Shown piece by piece: positions 1-9,529 of a stretch of 64,000 nt of DNA. Position 1 is the first letter of the stretch; the number at the start of each line of letters is the position of its first letter. Origin of the DNA: Nocardia vinacea NBRC 16497 (GTDB lineage: Bacteria > Actinomycetota > Actinomycetes > Mycobacteriales > Mycobacteriaceae); NCBI RefSeq assembly GCF_000308835.1, contig NZ_BAGN01000015.1:1-64000 (forward strand), written 5' to 3'. The notes under the pieces are model-generated. The model was given only the letters and a program-made list of their open reading frames with translations, was not told the DNA's origin and searched no databases. A program made the translations under genes and the position numbers.

Positions 1-231
1 GGTGCGCGTTGCCAGCGTCCCTGGAGCCGTGGGTCGTCTGTGCCCCGGGGTGGGCGACAACCTGTGCCTGCAGGCGTACGACACCTGTGCCTTGGAAGCA
101 TGCGGCATCTCCGTCCTGGAGGCGTGCGGCATCGGCGTCCCGAAGCACCCAGCCGCCCGGGTCTTCCGTGACCGCCGCCACATCCGCTGGCTGACCCGCG
201 CGACAAAGATTCTTTTCTGGATCTCTCCAAA
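1..231. other. Left-edge stretch without a supported gene
   Basis: Open frames are present but none has a recognisable domain or a convincing start and ribosome binding site. The stretch probably holds the 5' flank of the Fur-catalase operon; the neighbouring gene to the left lies outside the window. Confidence 0.5.
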
Positions 232-250
232 TTCTTGACTAATTCAAGAA
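232..250 (+). promoter_or_regulatory. FurA box and -35 region of the fur-catalase operon
   Basis: A perfect inverted repeat, TTCTTGA-CTAAT-TCAAGAA, lies 21 bases before the fur start. It closely resembles the AT-rich operator remembered from mycobacterial furA promoters (TCTTGACTAATTCCAGAA). TTGACT at 235-240 inside the repeat is a good -35 hexamer, so bound FurA would block RNA polymerase. No Shine-Dalgarno sequence separates this promoter from ATG 271, so the transcript may be leaderless, as described for mycobacterial furA. Confidence 0.8.
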
Positions 251-270
251 AAGGCGTAACCATCGGATGC

Positions 271-762
271 ATGCACACCAACCTCACCGATCCGCGCGAA
301 CGCTTGCGCGCGGCCGGCCTGCGGGTTACCGCCCCGCGGGTCGCGGTGCTGGCCGCGGTCGTGGCCCGACCGCATTCGGATGCCGATCGGGTGGCCGCCG
401 CCGTCCGCGAAACCCTGGGCTCGGTATCCACGCAGGCCGTCTACGACGTGCTCCGAGCCTGCGTGAACGCCGGAATCCTGCGGCGCATCGAACCCGCCGG
501 TTCGCCCGCGCTGTACGAGGCCAGGGTCGCGGACAACCATCACCATCTGGTGTGCCGAAGCTGCGACACGGTCGTCGATATCGACTGTGTCGTGGGCACA
601 GCCCCCTGTCTGGAACCCGAGGACGCGCACGGGTTCGTGATCGACGAGGCCGAGGTCGTCTTCTGGGGTCTGTGCCCGACCTGCCGTACACATTCAGCGA
701 AGGAGGCTGCCGATGACCAGGCCGACCACCACCAACACCGGAGTGCCGGTGCCGAGCGATAA
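271..762 (+). CDS. furA: Fur-family transcriptional regulator (FurA/CatR type)
   Basis: A 163-residue metal- or redox-sensing repressor of the Fur family. The N-terminal winged helix (about residues 5-85) includes the recognition segment [13 protein letters not shown] metal-binding dimerisation domain follows, with histidines 90-92, CRSC at 95-98 and CPTC at 135-138, the two CxxC pairs of a structural zinc site. I start at ATG 271, because the longer frame from 235 would overlap the operator. The gene overlaps the catalase start by 50 bases, so the two are co-transcribed and probably coupled. By analogy with mycobacterial FurA-KatG and Streptomyces CatR-CatA, it should repress itself and the catalase until oxidised. 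The partner here is a monofunctional catalase rather than KatG. Confidence 0.9.
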   Translation: MHTNLTDPRERLRAAGLRVTAPRVAVLAAVVARPHSDADRVAAAVRETLGSVSTQAVYDVLRACVNAGILRRIEPAGSPALYEARVADNHHHLVCRSCDTVVDIDCVVGTAPCLEPEDAHGFVIDEAEVVFWGLCPTCRTHSAKEAADDQADHHQHRSAGAER

Positions 763-2173
763 CGAATCGCTCACCGCGGGCACCCAGGGCCCGATCCTGT
801 TGCACGACCACTACCTCATCGAAAAGCTCGCCCAGTTCAACCGGGAGCGGGTGCCGGAGCGGATCGTGCACGCCAAGGGCGCGGGCGCATACGGCGAGCT
901 GGTGGTGACCAATGACGTGAGTCGCTACACCAAGGCCAAGCTCTTCCAGCCGGGCGCGCGGACTGAATCGCTGGCGCGGTTCTCCACCGTCGCGGGCGAG
1001 CAGGGCAGCCCCGACACCTGGCGCGACCCACGGGGTTTCGCGGTGAAGTTCTACACCGAGGACGGCAACTACGACCTCGTCGGCAACAACACCCCGATCT
1101 TCTTCATCAAGGATCCGCTCGAGTTCCCGGACTTCATCCGTTCGCAGAAGCGCCTGCCCGGCAGCGGCCTGCGCGATCACAATATGCAGTGGGACTTCTG
1201 GACCCTGCGTCCGGAGACCGCCCATCAGGTCACCTGGCTGATGGGCGACCGCGGTATCCCGAAGACCTACCGCCATATGAACGGCTACGGCTCGCACACC
1301 TACCAGTGGATCAATGCCGCGGGCGAGCGCTTCTGGGTGAAATACCACTTCAAGACCGATCAGGGCATCGACTACCTGCCCCAGGCCGAGGCCGATCGCC
1401 TGGCCGGTGCGGACGCCGACTATCACCGCCGCGATCTGTATGACGCGATCGACCGCGGCGAGTTCCCGAGCTGGACCCTGTACGTGCAGGTCATGCCGGT
1501 CGCCGAGGCCGAGGGCTACCGCTTCAACCCGTTCGACCTGACCAAGGTGTGGTCGCATCGGGACTACCCGCTGATCGAGGTCGGCAAGTGGACCCTGAAC
1601 CGCAATCCGGGCAACTACTTCGTCGATATCGAGCAGGCCGCCTTCGAGCCCTCGAATGTCGTTCCCGGCATAGGCTTTTCGCCCGACAAAATGTTGCTCG
1701 GCCGGGTATTCGCCTACGCGGACGCGCACCGCTACCGCATCGGCACCAACTACGCGCAGCTGCCGCCGAACCGCCCCCGCGCCGCGGAGGTGAACTCTTA
1801 CTCCAAGGAGGGCGCGATGCGTTATGACTACAACGACGCGAATGTACCTGTCTACGCGCCGAATTCGTTCGGCGGCCCGCATGCGGATCCGGAGCGGGCG
1901 CCCGATGGCGGTGTCTGGGAGTTCGACCCGACCGTCGTACGCTCCGGCTATATCGAGCACGCCGAGGACGGCGACTTCGCCCAGGCGGGCACCCTGGTCC
2001 GTGCGGTGTTCGACGACGAGCAGCGAGATCGTCTAGTGGACAACATCGTCGGCCATGTGCTCGGCGGTGTGCGCGAGCCGGTGCTGTCCCGGGTCTTCGA
2101 ATACTGGAAGAACGTGGACGCCGAGCTCGGCAAGCGCGTCGAGGAAGGTGTCCGCGCCGGACTGGACGGCTGA
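713..2173 (+). CDS. katA: Monofunctional haem catalase
   Basis: A 486-residue catalase that converts hydrogen peroxide to water and oxygen in the cytoplasm. The distal haem histidine lies in [10 protein letters not shown] (His 53), an [15 protein letters not shown] segment follows, and the proximal tyrosine signature [10 protein letters not shown] sits near residue 335. The length fits small-subunit (clade 3) catalases without the C-terminal flavodoxin-like domain. ATG 713 is preceded by AAGGAGG at about 699-705, a strong ribosome binding site that lies inside the fur reading frame. Its position behind FurA implies peroxide induction. A strong hairpin terminator follows. Confidence 0.95.
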   Translation: MTRPTTTNTGVPVPSDNESLTAGTQGPILLHDHYLIEKLAQFNRERVPERIVHAKGAGAYGELVVTNDVSRYTKAKLFQPGARTESLARFSTVAGEQGSPDTWRDPRGFAVKFYTEDGNYDLVGNNTPIFFIKDPLEFPDFIRSQKRLPGSGLRDHNMQWDFWTLRPETAHQVTWLMGDRGIPKTYRHMNGYGSHTYQWINAAGERFWVKYHFKTDQGIDYLPQAEADRLAGADADYHRRDLYDAIDRGEFPSWTLYVQVMPVAEAEGYRFNPFDLTKVWSHRDYPLIEVGKWTLNRNPGNYFVDIEQAAFEPSNVVPGIGFSPDKMLLGRVFAYADAHRYRIGTNYAQLPPNRPRAAEVNSYSKEGAMRYDYNDANVPVYAPNSFGGPHADPERAPDGGVWEFDPTVVRSGYIEHAEDGDFAQAGTLVRAVFDDEQRDRLVDNIVGHVLGGVREPVLSRVFEYWKNVDAELGKRVEEGVRAGLDG

Positions 2174-2191
2174 TAGATCAGCTCCGAAAAC

Positions 2192-2231
2192 AGCTCCGCC
2201 CCTGACCATTTCGGTCGGAGGCGGAGCTTTT
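2192..2231 (+). terminator. Rho-independent terminator of the fur-catalase operon
   Basis: Stem GCTCCGCC (2193-2200) pairs with GGCGGAGC (2220-2227) and is followed by TTTT. The left flank GAAAACAGCTCCGCCCC recurs beside the tRNA-Pro terminator at 10711. Confidence 0.85.
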
Positions 2232-2793
2232 CGTATGCGGGGGGCAGGATTCCACGGGCCCCAGGCCTCGGAACTACAACAGGCCCCACCAATAGAGCAG
2301 GCAGGCCAACACCCAGACAACCACGGTTTCCATCGCCGCTCCAATCTCACTGGCGCCCTTATCCACCATCATCCGCCGATTCGCGCCACCGCGCCGCAAA
2401 CTTGTCGGGATCTTCCACAAATAGTGCAACTACCTGCTGTTTTGTTCCTGCAAGGTCTTCTTAAGTGCCCAACAAGCCCGCGACGGCATTGTTTGTGTCA
2501 ACACCGCAACACAAGCCACCACCGGGGGTGGGGAACCGGACTCGACCTGTTCACGAGGGGTAACAGGTCGCGTCACGGGGGTAGTGCCAGCCGGGCCGGT
2601 CCACGAGGGGTGACCGGCCCGCTGGCGCTTTATCGGGGGCAACCACTTCGGATGGCTCTTCCCGGAGCTGACCGGCGAATCAGTCGCCGCTGCCGAAGGT
2701 AACCATTCGGTGCGTGCCGACGATCCCATTCCAAGGGTGTATGTGGCCGGGCCGGTTCACGAGGGGTGACCGGCCCGGCCGGGCCTCGAGCGG
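2232..2793. other. Non-coding stretch between convergent genes
   Basis: No gene with domain support. Apart from the three shared-loop hairpins at 2543-2780, it contains an ordinary GC-rich segment. The segment 2614-2769 is open in one forward frame and reads protein-like, but has no good start codon or ribosome binding site. Confidence 0.6.
2543..2780 (+). repeat. Three hairpins with an identical 10-nt loop
   Basis: Three stem-loops share the loop CACGAGGGGT (2552-2561, 2602-2611, 2758-2767). Stem 1 is CGACCTGTT/AACAGGTCG (2543-2570). Stem 2 is GCCAGC-C-GGGCCGGTC with GACCGGCCC-GCTGGC (2586-2626, one bulged C). Stem 3 is GGCCGGGCCGGTT with GACCGGCCCGGCC (2745-2780, one G-U pair). Stem sequences differ but pairing is kept, so structure appears conserved. 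On the + strand each also spells PVHEG-stop in some frame. They could be RNA elements, a repeat family or the ends of tiny ORFs. Confidence 0.65.
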
Positions 2794-4032
2794 TCAGCCG
2801 ACCGTCTGGACCGAGTAGTCGGGCAGTTCGTAGCTCTCGGTCTTGGTGAGCATCTTCATCATGAGCGGCTTCATGATCTTGGTGGTCATCAGTCTGCTGA
2901 CGAACAGACCCGCGCGAATGCCGAAGCGTGATTGGGGCGTCATCGACCGCAGGCCACCCGGCGGCAGCTCCTGCGCGGTGGCGACGAACGGCCGCAGCAC
3001 CTCTTCGTAGCGGGCCAGCGCCTTTTCGGGATCGGTTGCGTGCGCGGCGATTTCACCGGCGAGGACGTACGCGCCGACCAGTGCCATCGCGGTGCCCTGC
3101 CCGGTGAGCGGCGAACCGCAGTAGCCCGCGTCGCCGAGCAGCACCACGCGGCCCTTGGACCAGTTCGGGACATCGATGCGGGCCAGTTCGTCGAAGTAGA
3201 AGTCTTCGGCGGTGGCCATGGCATCGCGGACGGTGCTCGCGATCGTGCCGCCGTCGGCCAGTCGCTCGCGGATGAGCTGCTGCTGTGCCGCGACATCGCG
3301 ACGCAGCGCTGGATTCGCGGCGTCGCGAATGACGACCAGCGCCTTGCAGGTGGCCGGATCGGCATCCGGGCGCAGGCCCACACCGGTCGCGCCGACCAGG
3401 GAGTTCATCGCGATCCAGTGCTGCTCCGCATAGTCGGGCGTCGGCAGCGTGAAGAAGGACATGTAGCCGCCGAGGTAGGTGGAGAAATCCTCCTCCGGGC
3501 CGAAGACCAGGCGCCGGGTCGAGGAATGCAGTCCGTCCGCGCCGATCACGATGTCGAACCGCTCGGTGCTGCCGGAGGCGAAAGTGACATCCGCGCCCGC
3601 GTCGTCCTGGCTGATCTCGGTGACCCATTCGCTGTAGCGGTAGTCGACGCCGCCCACCTCGTCGAGCAGATCGAGCAGCACCTGGTTCAGGTCGCCTCGG
3701 GTGATCTCGATCTCGGCGACCGCGCCCTTACCTTCGAAGACCTCCGCGGCCATGCGCAGCAGTTCCTTGCCCTCACTGTCCACGAACACCATGCCGCGCT
3801 CGTCCAGTTGGGATTTGCGGATACCCGGCATGAGCCCCATCCGCTCCGCCACCTCGACGCTCGGACCGCGCAGATCCACTGCCTGTCCGCCGGGGCGCGG
3901 CGCCGCCGCCCGCTCGACCACGGTGGCCCGGATCCCGGCCCGGAGCAGTTGCAGGGCAACGGCATTGCCGCCGATGCCGCCGCCGCAGACGAGGACCCGC
4001 GGGCGGATGGTGGCGGGGTTGGTGTTGCTCAT
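2794..4032 (-). CDS. FAD-dependent monooxygenase (PHBH/TetX-like)
   Basis: A 412-residue flavoprotein of the p-hydroxybenzoate hydroxylase superfamily. It has an N-terminal dinucleotide-binding motif GGGIGG (about residues 17-22), a central GADGLHSSTRR segment (the DG motif) and GDAGYCGSPLTGQGTAMA near residue 295, the second FAD motif. Such enzymes hydroxylate aromatic or polyketide substrates, or inactivate antibiotics, with NAD(P)H and oxygen; the substrate cannot be read here. The ATG is preceded by GAGGAACAG. The gene stands alone. An imperfect palindrome upstream suggests local repression, but no TetR gene lies beside it. Confidence 0.85.
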   Translation of the reverse strand: MSNTNPATIRPRVLVCGGGIGGNAVALQLLRAGIRATVVERAAAPRPGGQAVDLRGPSVEVAERMGLMPGIRKSQLDERGMVFVDSEGKELLRMAAEVFEGKGAVAEIEITRGDLNQVLLDLLDEVGGVDYRYSEWVTEISQDDAGADVTFASGSTERFDIVIGADGLHSSTRRLVFGPEEDFSTYLGGYMSFFTLPTPDYAEQHWIAMNSLVGATGVGLRPDADPATCKALVVIRDAANPALRRDVAAQQQLIRERLADGGTIASTVRDAMATAEDFYFDELARIDVPNWSKGRVVLLGDAGYCGSPLTGQGTAMALVGAYVLAGEIAAHATDPEKALARYEEVLRPFVATAQELPPGGLRSMTPQSRFGIRAGLFVSRLMTTKIMKPLMMKMLTKTESYELPDYSVQTVG

Positions 4033-4074
4033 GATCTGTTCCTCACTGGCTCGAATGTCTTGCGCATATGTCTA

Positions 4075-4095
4075 ACAGACGTGTTGCACGTTTGT
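4075..4095. promoter_or_regulatory. Imperfect palindrome, possible repressor operator
   Basis: ACAGACGTG-TTG-CACGTTTGT, nine-base arms with one mismatch, lies 43 bases upstream of the monooxygenase start. The size and symmetry resemble TetR- or MarR-type operators. A second related sequence, GTCTAGTACAAATGTGTAAGAC, cannot be excluded as part of the same site. Confidence 0.45.
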
Positions 4096-4129
4096 CTAGT
4101 ACAAATGTGTAAGACGATTGAGTCAGTGG

Positions 4130-5863
4130 TTAGTTCTGGTTCTGCAGATAGGCCTTCCAACTGCCGTAGGAGGTGATATCGGTGGCGGTACCTGCGGCAT
4201 CGTAAGTGCAGGCGAAGCCGATAACCGCACGTCCGTCGGATAATTCGATACTGGTCAGCGCCATCGGCGCGGGCAGCGCGGCGAGGAAGCGGCCGAGTCC
4301 CGCCGCCGATACCCGGAACAGCTCGCCGAGGATCGGCGCACCGAGTCCCGGACCGTGGCGCACCAGTCCCGGTTTCGGGGGTGTGGTGTCGAGTGCGGTC
4401 AGACGGTAGGCGTCGGTGGTGCGGATCTCGCCGGTGAACCGCGCGCCGATCTCTTCCAACTGCCAGTGCAGCGGCTGGCCGCGCAGGTGCGCGCCGAAGA
4501 CGGCCAATTCGACACCGTCTTCGACCAGTGCCGGGGCGTTGTCCTCGCCGATGATGCGGGCAGCGATATCGATGGCGACCTGATCGGCGAAGGCGGGCGT
4601 CACGACCATCACGCCGAAGGGTGCGCCGGTCGCGGTGGGTAGGCCGGGGACGGCGACGGCCGCCATATCCAGCAGATTGCAGAAGTTCGTGAAGGTGCCC
4701 ATCCGTCGGTTGATGCCGAACGGATCCGCTTGTACCGCAGCGATACTCGGATGCTCCGTGGTCGTCGGCAAGAGCAATCCGGTGAACCCCTGCAATGTCA
4801 CCGCCGCCGCAGCCTTGGCTCGCGCCAAGGTATCCAGATCAGCCGCGAATCCGGGTCCGGTCGTTGCTCGCGCGGCATTGATGATGGCCATCACGGTGGG
4901 ATCGGTGCTCGCCGGCGCGGTATCGAGGAATGTGCCGACGGCCGCATAGCGTTCCGCGACGATCGCGCCGTCGTAGAGCAGGAGTGCGGCATCGAGCATC
5001 TCGGAGATATCGACCTCTTCGGTCGTTATCCCGGCGCGGGTCACCGCGGATACGGTGCGGGCAAACGCATCTCGGTACGAATCGCTTAGCGCGGCGAGAT
5101 CCTCCGCGCGCGGAACCGCCAGCCGGATGATCTGCGGCGCGGCGAGCGGAACATCGGCGGGCCAGGAACGGCTGCGCGGATCCCGAGGCTCCGGTCCGAC
5201 CATGACCGCGGCCGATGCGACCGCGCTGTCGAGGTCGGTGGCGAAGACCGTCACTGCGTCGTAGTCCGCACACGCCGGAACCACGCCGTGTGCCGGGACG
5301 ATCCCCAAAGTGGCTTTGATACCGACGATTCCGTGCAGCGCGGCCGGGACGCGTCCGGAACCCGCTGTGTCCGTACCGATTCCGATATCCGCGATACCGA
5401 GAGCTACGGCGACTGCCGATCCGGAACTGGACCCGCCGGAGATCAACTCCGGATCGTGCGCATGGCGAACCGCGCCGTATGGGCTGCGCGTGCCGACGAG
5501 CCCGGTTGCGAACTGATCCAGATTGGTCTTGCCGAGAACCAATGCGCCCGCCGCGACCAGCCGCTCGACCGCCGCCGCGGTGACCTCGGCGGTGTAGGCG
5601 AATTCGGGGCAGGCCGCGGTGGTCGGCAGTCCCGCGACATCGATATTGTCCTTGACCGCAACCAACACCCCTGCCAGCGGTAAGGATTCACCTGCGGCGA
5701 GCCGCTGCTCGACGTCCGTGGCCTCGGCGGCGACATCGGCCTCGGCGCGCAGCGTGATCCACACCTCCGGCCGATCGACCTCCGCGATGCGCCGATATGC
5801 GGCGGCGACCCGCGCGGTCGGCGTGCCATGGACTTCGGTATTGCCTAGGACGCCTGCGGTCAT
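4130..5863 (-). CDS. atzF: Allophanate hydrolase
   Basis: A 577-residue amidase-signature enzyme that splits allophanate (urea-1-carboxylate) to ammonia and CO2, the second step of ATP-dependent urea degradation. The amidase domain shows the catalytic triad region: AVKDNIDVAG (Lys near 69), GGSSSGSAVA with the cis-Ser/Ser motif (about 144-153) and GIGTDTAGSGRVPA. The C-terminal 150 residues (PALVEDGVELAVFGAHL onward) correspond to the separate allophanate-hydrolase C-terminal domain. Length is near the family norm of about 600. Its start overlaps the urea carboxylase stop in an ATGA, so the two are translationally coupled. Confidence 0.93.
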   Translation of the reverse strand: MTAGVLGNTEVHGTPTARVAAAYRRIAEVDRPEVWITLRAEADVAAEATDVEQRLAAGESLPLAGVLVAVKDNIDVAGLPTTAACPEFAYTAEVTAAAVERLVAAGALVLGKTNLDQFATGLVGTRSPYGAVRHAHDPELISGGSSSGSAVAVALGIADIGIGTDTAGSGRVPAALHGIVGIKATLGIVPAHGVVPACADYDAVTVFATDLDSAVASAAVMVGPEPRDPRSRSWPADVPLAAPQIIRLAVPRAEDLAALSDSYRDAFARTVSAVTRAGITTEEVDISEMLDAALLLYDGAIVAERYAAVGTFLDTAPASTDPTVMAIINAARATTGPGFAADLDTLARAKAAAAVTLQGFTGLLLPTTTEHPSIAAVQADPFGINRRMGTFTNFCNLLDMAAVAVPGLPTATGAPFGVMVVTPAFADQVAIDIAARIIGEDNAPALVEDGVELAVFGAHLRGQPLHWQLEEIGARFTGEIRTTDAYRLTALDTTPPKPGLVRHGPGLGAPILGELFRVSAAGLGRFLAALPAPMALTSIELSDGRAVIGFACTYDAAGTATDITSYGSWKAYLQNQN

Positions 5864-8800
5864 TCGGCGGCTCCGATCACTGCTAGTGGGGTTCCCGGTT
5901 CCACTTTCGCGCCTGGGGTGGCCAGTACTTTCAGTACCGTGCCGGTGCCCGGGCTGTGCACCGGCAGTTCGAGTTTCATCGCCTCGAGGATGGCCACCGG
6001 ATCGCCCGCGCCGAGACGCTGGCCCACCTCGATTTCCACCCGCCAGACATTGCCGATCATCGGTGCGGTGACCACCGTTGCGTCCGGTGGCAATCCGGCC
6101 AGTGGGTCGGTAGCGGGTTCCGACACGGTCTCGACGATCGTGCTCTGCTCGAATTCCCCTGCGGCGCGCCAGGCCTGTTTCTCCGCTTCGAAGGCGACGG
6201 CCTGTTTGGTCTCGAATTCCGCTATGGCTTCGGCATTTTCGGCGAGCAGTCGCAGATGATCGGCGAGTGCGAAGGTGCCATCACTGACCTCGGCGTCGAA
6301 ACGGCCCGCCGCTGCGGCCGCGCGCTGTTCGAGCAGCTGCTCGGGAGTCACCGGTTCCCAGACGATGCGGTCGAAGAATCGGAACAGCCACGGGGTGCCA
6401 GTTTCGAACGGTGCGGATTGCCGGTAGCTGGACCAGATCGGCACCGTCCGGCCGATCAGCTGATAGCCGCCCGGTGATGCCATGCCGTATACGCAGAGGT
6501 ACTTGCCGCCGATGCCGACGGCATCCGATGGCGTCCAGGTGCGCGCCGGGTTGTACTTGGTGGTGACCAGCCGGTGTCGCGGATCGAGCGGAACCGCCAG
6601 TGGCGCACCGAGGTAGACGTCACCCAGGCCGAGCACCAGGTACTCGGCGGCGAAGACCGCGGCACGCACATCCTCGACACTGTCGAGTCCATTGATGCGG
6701 CGGATGAATTCGGTATTCGAAGGCAACCATGGCGCGGTATCGCGGACCCCGCTGCGATATCGATCGATGGCCTCGGCAATCGAGGGATCGTCGAACGACA
6801 GCGGCAATCGGATGGTGCGGCTGGGCACCACGAGATCGTGGGTTGCGGGCAGTTCGGATTCGAGTTCGGTCAGCGTGCCGAGCAGCCGATACTGCGGCAG
6901 CACTTCGGGATCGAAATGGATGTGCAGCGAACGGACACCCGGTGTCACATCGATGATGCCGGGCAGACCGGTGCCCGCCAGCGCCTCGGCGAGTGCGTGC
7001 ACCCGCATGCGCAGACCGAGATCCAGCACCATCTCGCCGTATTCGACCAGAATATTGTCATCGCCCCCACGCAGATAGGCGACTTGCGGGCGATCCGCAC
7101 CCGCCGCAACGGTGCCGAGAATGCCGCGATCATCCAGACCGACCGGCTTGCGGGAACCGGTGAGCGGGCTCGGTACGGCAGCAAGATCCATGGGGGCGTC
7201 GGCCTGGGCCCGAGCAGCGTTCGAACGGCGCAGCGCCGTGGCCCGGTCATCGTCGACGGGCACGAAGTGGACGGTATCGCCGGGACGCAGCTGGCCGAGT
7301 TTCCAGCGATGCGCCGAGATCACGGTGAGCGGGCAGGCGAAGCCGCCGAGGCTCGGACCGTCCGGGCCGAGCAGGATCGGGGTATCGCCGGAGACATTCA
7401 GTGTTCCGACGCTGTACGGGTTGTCGTGCAGATTCGACGGGTGCAGTCCCGCATCACCGCCGTCGGTGCGCGACCAGGTCGGCTTCGGCCCCTCCAGCCG
7501 AATGCCGGTGCGGTTCGCGTGGCTGCCGACTTTCCAAGGGTGCGAATAGAATTGGCCCATATCCGCATCGGTGAAATAGGCGGGTGCGGTCTGCGGTCCG
7601 ATACCGACGGCCAATTGCCAGACGTGCGTGAATTCGGGTCGCTCGTCGAGCGGAACCGCTTGTGGCTCAGCGAGTTCGGGCCGATTCCTGACGATTCCCA
7701 GCACATCCCCCGCGACCAGGGCTTTCCCGGTGCTGCCGCCGAAACCGCCGAGGGTAAAGGTGGCGGCGCTGCCGTGATAGAGCGGCGCATCTATGCCACC
7801 GCGTACCGCCAGGTAGGTGCGCAATCCGGCGTCCGACGGTGCGCCGATATCGAGTACCGACCCGGCCGGGACCGTTACTGGCTGCCACATCGGGACCGGT
7901 TGCCCATCCACCGTGACCGGCGTCTGCGCACCCGCCACACACACCACTGAGTCATCGGCGAAACGCACCTGTGGCCCCTGGAGCGTGCATTCCAGTGCGG
8001 GCACACCTGCGGGGTTGCCGACGGCGATATTGGCGAGGGTGAACGACAGATCGTCCATCGGACCCGACGGCGGAATTCCGACCTGCCACAAGCCGATTCG
8101 ACCCGGATGATCCTGGATCGTGGTCATCGTGCCACCGCGCAGCACATCGATGCGATGGCCGGCGGGTCGGATATCGGCCAGCGTCGTCGTGACGTGGTCC
8201 GCGTCGAGCACCATGGCATCGGCACTCGCCGCCCGCAATTGGGGCAGATTCGTTTGGACCCCGTAGATCCTGGTCGCGGCCAGCGCATCGCTCAAGCCCG
8301 CGAAGGCCGCGTCGCGAGTGGTCCCCGACGCGATCACCTTGGCCAGCAGCGGGTCGTAGTACGGACTGACCTCGGTGCCCGTCGCGACCCAGGTGTCGAC
8401 CCGAACCGCCGTATCCACCGGAAAGGTCGCGGCCGTGATCAACCCGGCGCTCGGTCGGTACGCGTGTCCCGGATCCTCGGCATAGACCCGCGCCTCCACC
8501 GCCCATCCACTGATCGCCGGTCCGGTCTCGGGCAGTTCGTCGACCATCGAGCTGTCCCCGCCCGCCAGCCGCATCATCCACTCGACCAGATCGACCCCAG
8601 CCACCGCCTCGGTCACCGGATGCTCGACCTGCAGCCGGGTGTTCATCTCCAGGAACGAGGCCGCACCATGCTCGACGTCATAGACGAACTCCACCGTGCC
8701 CGCCGATCGGTACCGCACCGACCTCGCCAACTCCCGCGACGCCGCGAGCAACTGCTCCGACAGCTCCGGTGCGAGTCCGGGTGCGGGAGCTTCCTCGATG

Positions 8801-9519
8801 ACCTTCTGATTGCGCCGCTGCAGCGAACAATCCCTGGTGCCGAGGCTTACCACGCGCCCGCGACCGTCACCGAAAAGCTGCACCTCGATATGCCGGGCCC
8901 GCGCCACGAACCGCTCCAGGAAAACACCGGTCGAGGAGAAATTCGTCGCGGCCAAACGCTGCACGCGCAGATACGCCGACCGCAGCTCATCGGCACTACC
9001 GCAGGCCTGCATGCCGATACCACCGCCGCCACCGACCGCCTTGAGCATTACCGGATAGCCGATGCGTTCGGCCTCGGCCACCGCGTGCTCGGCCGATTCG
9101 AGCAGTCCGCTACCCGGAATCAGCGGCACCCCAACGGCTTCGGCCGTTTTCCGTGCCGTGTGCTTGTCGCCGAAGATGCGCAGTTGCTCCGGCGTCGGCC
9201 CGACGAACGCTATCCCGGCATCGGTCACCGCCGTGGCGAAATCCGCGTTCTCCGAAAGGAACCCGTATCCGGGATGAATCGCGCCCGCACCCGTCGACAG
9301 TGCCGCCTCGACAACCAGGTCGGCACGCAGATAGGACTCTGCCGCCGGACTCGCCCCCAGATGTACTGCGACATCGGCGATTTCGACATGTGCCGCACCG
9401 ACATCGGCGTCGGAGTACACGGCGACGGTTTTCAGACCGAGCGCATGCGCCGTCCGCATGATCCGGCAGGCGATTTCGCCGCGATTGGCGACCAGAACCG
9501 TATCGAATCCCAGTGTCAC
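5860..9519 (-). CDS. uca: Urea carboxylase (biotin-dependent)
   Basis: A 1219-residue multidomain enzyme making allophanate from urea, bicarbonate and ATP. Order: biotin carboxylase (VLVANRGEIACRIM at the N-terminus, ATP-grasp GGGGGIGM, EMNTRLQVEHPVTE), then two KipA/KipI-like carboxyltransferase halves, then a C-terminal biotinyl domain with EAMKLELP (biotinylated lysine near 1182). I place the start at GTG 9519, giving VTLGFDTVLVANRG, with GGGAG upstream; longer frames run into the regulator gene. Ten bases separate it from gntR. A guanidine carboxylase is the main alternative and needs the substrate-pocket residue checked. No urea-carboxylase-associated proteins or transporter are adjacent. 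Confidence 0.92.
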   Translation of the reverse strand: MTLGFDTVLVANRGEIACRIMRTAHALGLKTVAVYSDADVGAAHVEIADVAVHLGASPAAESYLRADLVVEAALSTGAGAIHPGYGFLSENADFATAVTDAGIAFVGPTPEQLRIFGDKHTARKTAEAVGVPLIPGSGLLESAEHAVAEAERIGYPVMLKAVGGGGGIGMQACGSADELRSAYLRVQRLAATNFSSTGVFLERFVARARHIEVQLFGDGRGRVVSLGTRDCSLQRRNQKVIEEAPAPGLAPELSEQLLAASRELARSVRYRSAGTVEFVYDVEHGAASFLEMNTRLQVEHPVTEAVAGVDLVEWMMRLAGGDSSMVDELPETGPAISGWAVEARVYAEDPGHAYRPSAGLITAATFPVDTAVRVDTWVATGTEVSPYYDPLLAKVIASGTTRDAAFAGLSDALAATRIYGVQTNLPQLRAASADAMVLDADHVTTTLADIRPAGHRIDVLRGGTMTTIQDHPGRIGLWQVGIPPSGPMDDLSFTLANIAVGNPAGVPALECTLQGPQVRFADDSVVCVAGAQTPVTVDGQPVPMWQPVTVPAGSVLDIGAPSDAGLRTYLAVRGGIDAPLYHGSAATFTLGGFGGSTGKALVAGDVLGIVRNRPELAEPQAVPLDERPEFTHVWQLAVGIGPQTAPAYFTDADMGQFYSHPWKVGSHANRTGIRLEGPKPTWSRTDGGDAGLHPSNLHDNPYSVGTLNVSGDTPILLGPDGPSLGGFACPLTVISAHRWKLGQLRPGDTVHFVPVDDDRATALRRSNAARAQADAPMDLAAVPSPLTGSRKPVGLDDRGILGTVAAGADRPQVAYLRGGDDNILVEYGEMVLDLGLRMRVHALAEALAGTGLPGIIDVTPGVRSLHIHFDPEVLPQYRLLGTLTELESELPATHDLVVPSRTIRLPLSFDDPSIAEAIDRYRSGVRDTAPWLPSNTEFIRRINGLDSVEDVRAAVFAAEYLVLGLGDVYLGAPLAVPLDPRHRLVTTKYNPARTWTPSDAVGIGGKYLCVYGMASPGGYQLIGRTVPIWSSYRQSAPFETGTPWLFRFFDRIVWEPVTPEQLLEQRAAAAAGRFDAEVSDGTFALADHLRLLAENAEAIAEFETKQAVAFEAEKQAWRAAGEFEQSTIVETVSEPATDPLAGLPPDATVVTAPMIGNVWRVEIEVGQRLGAGDPVAILEAMKLELPVHSPGTGTVLKVLATPGAKVEPGTPLAVIGAAE

Positions 9520-9529
9520 CGGAAACTCC

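Noticed and set aside
2..238. 78-codon frame at the left edge
   Set aside because: Cys-rich odd composition, runs into the FurA box, no ribosome binding site.
326..1960. 544-codon open frame antisense to catalase
   Set aside because: Mirrors the codon pattern of katA; no domain, and overlaps two well-supported genes.
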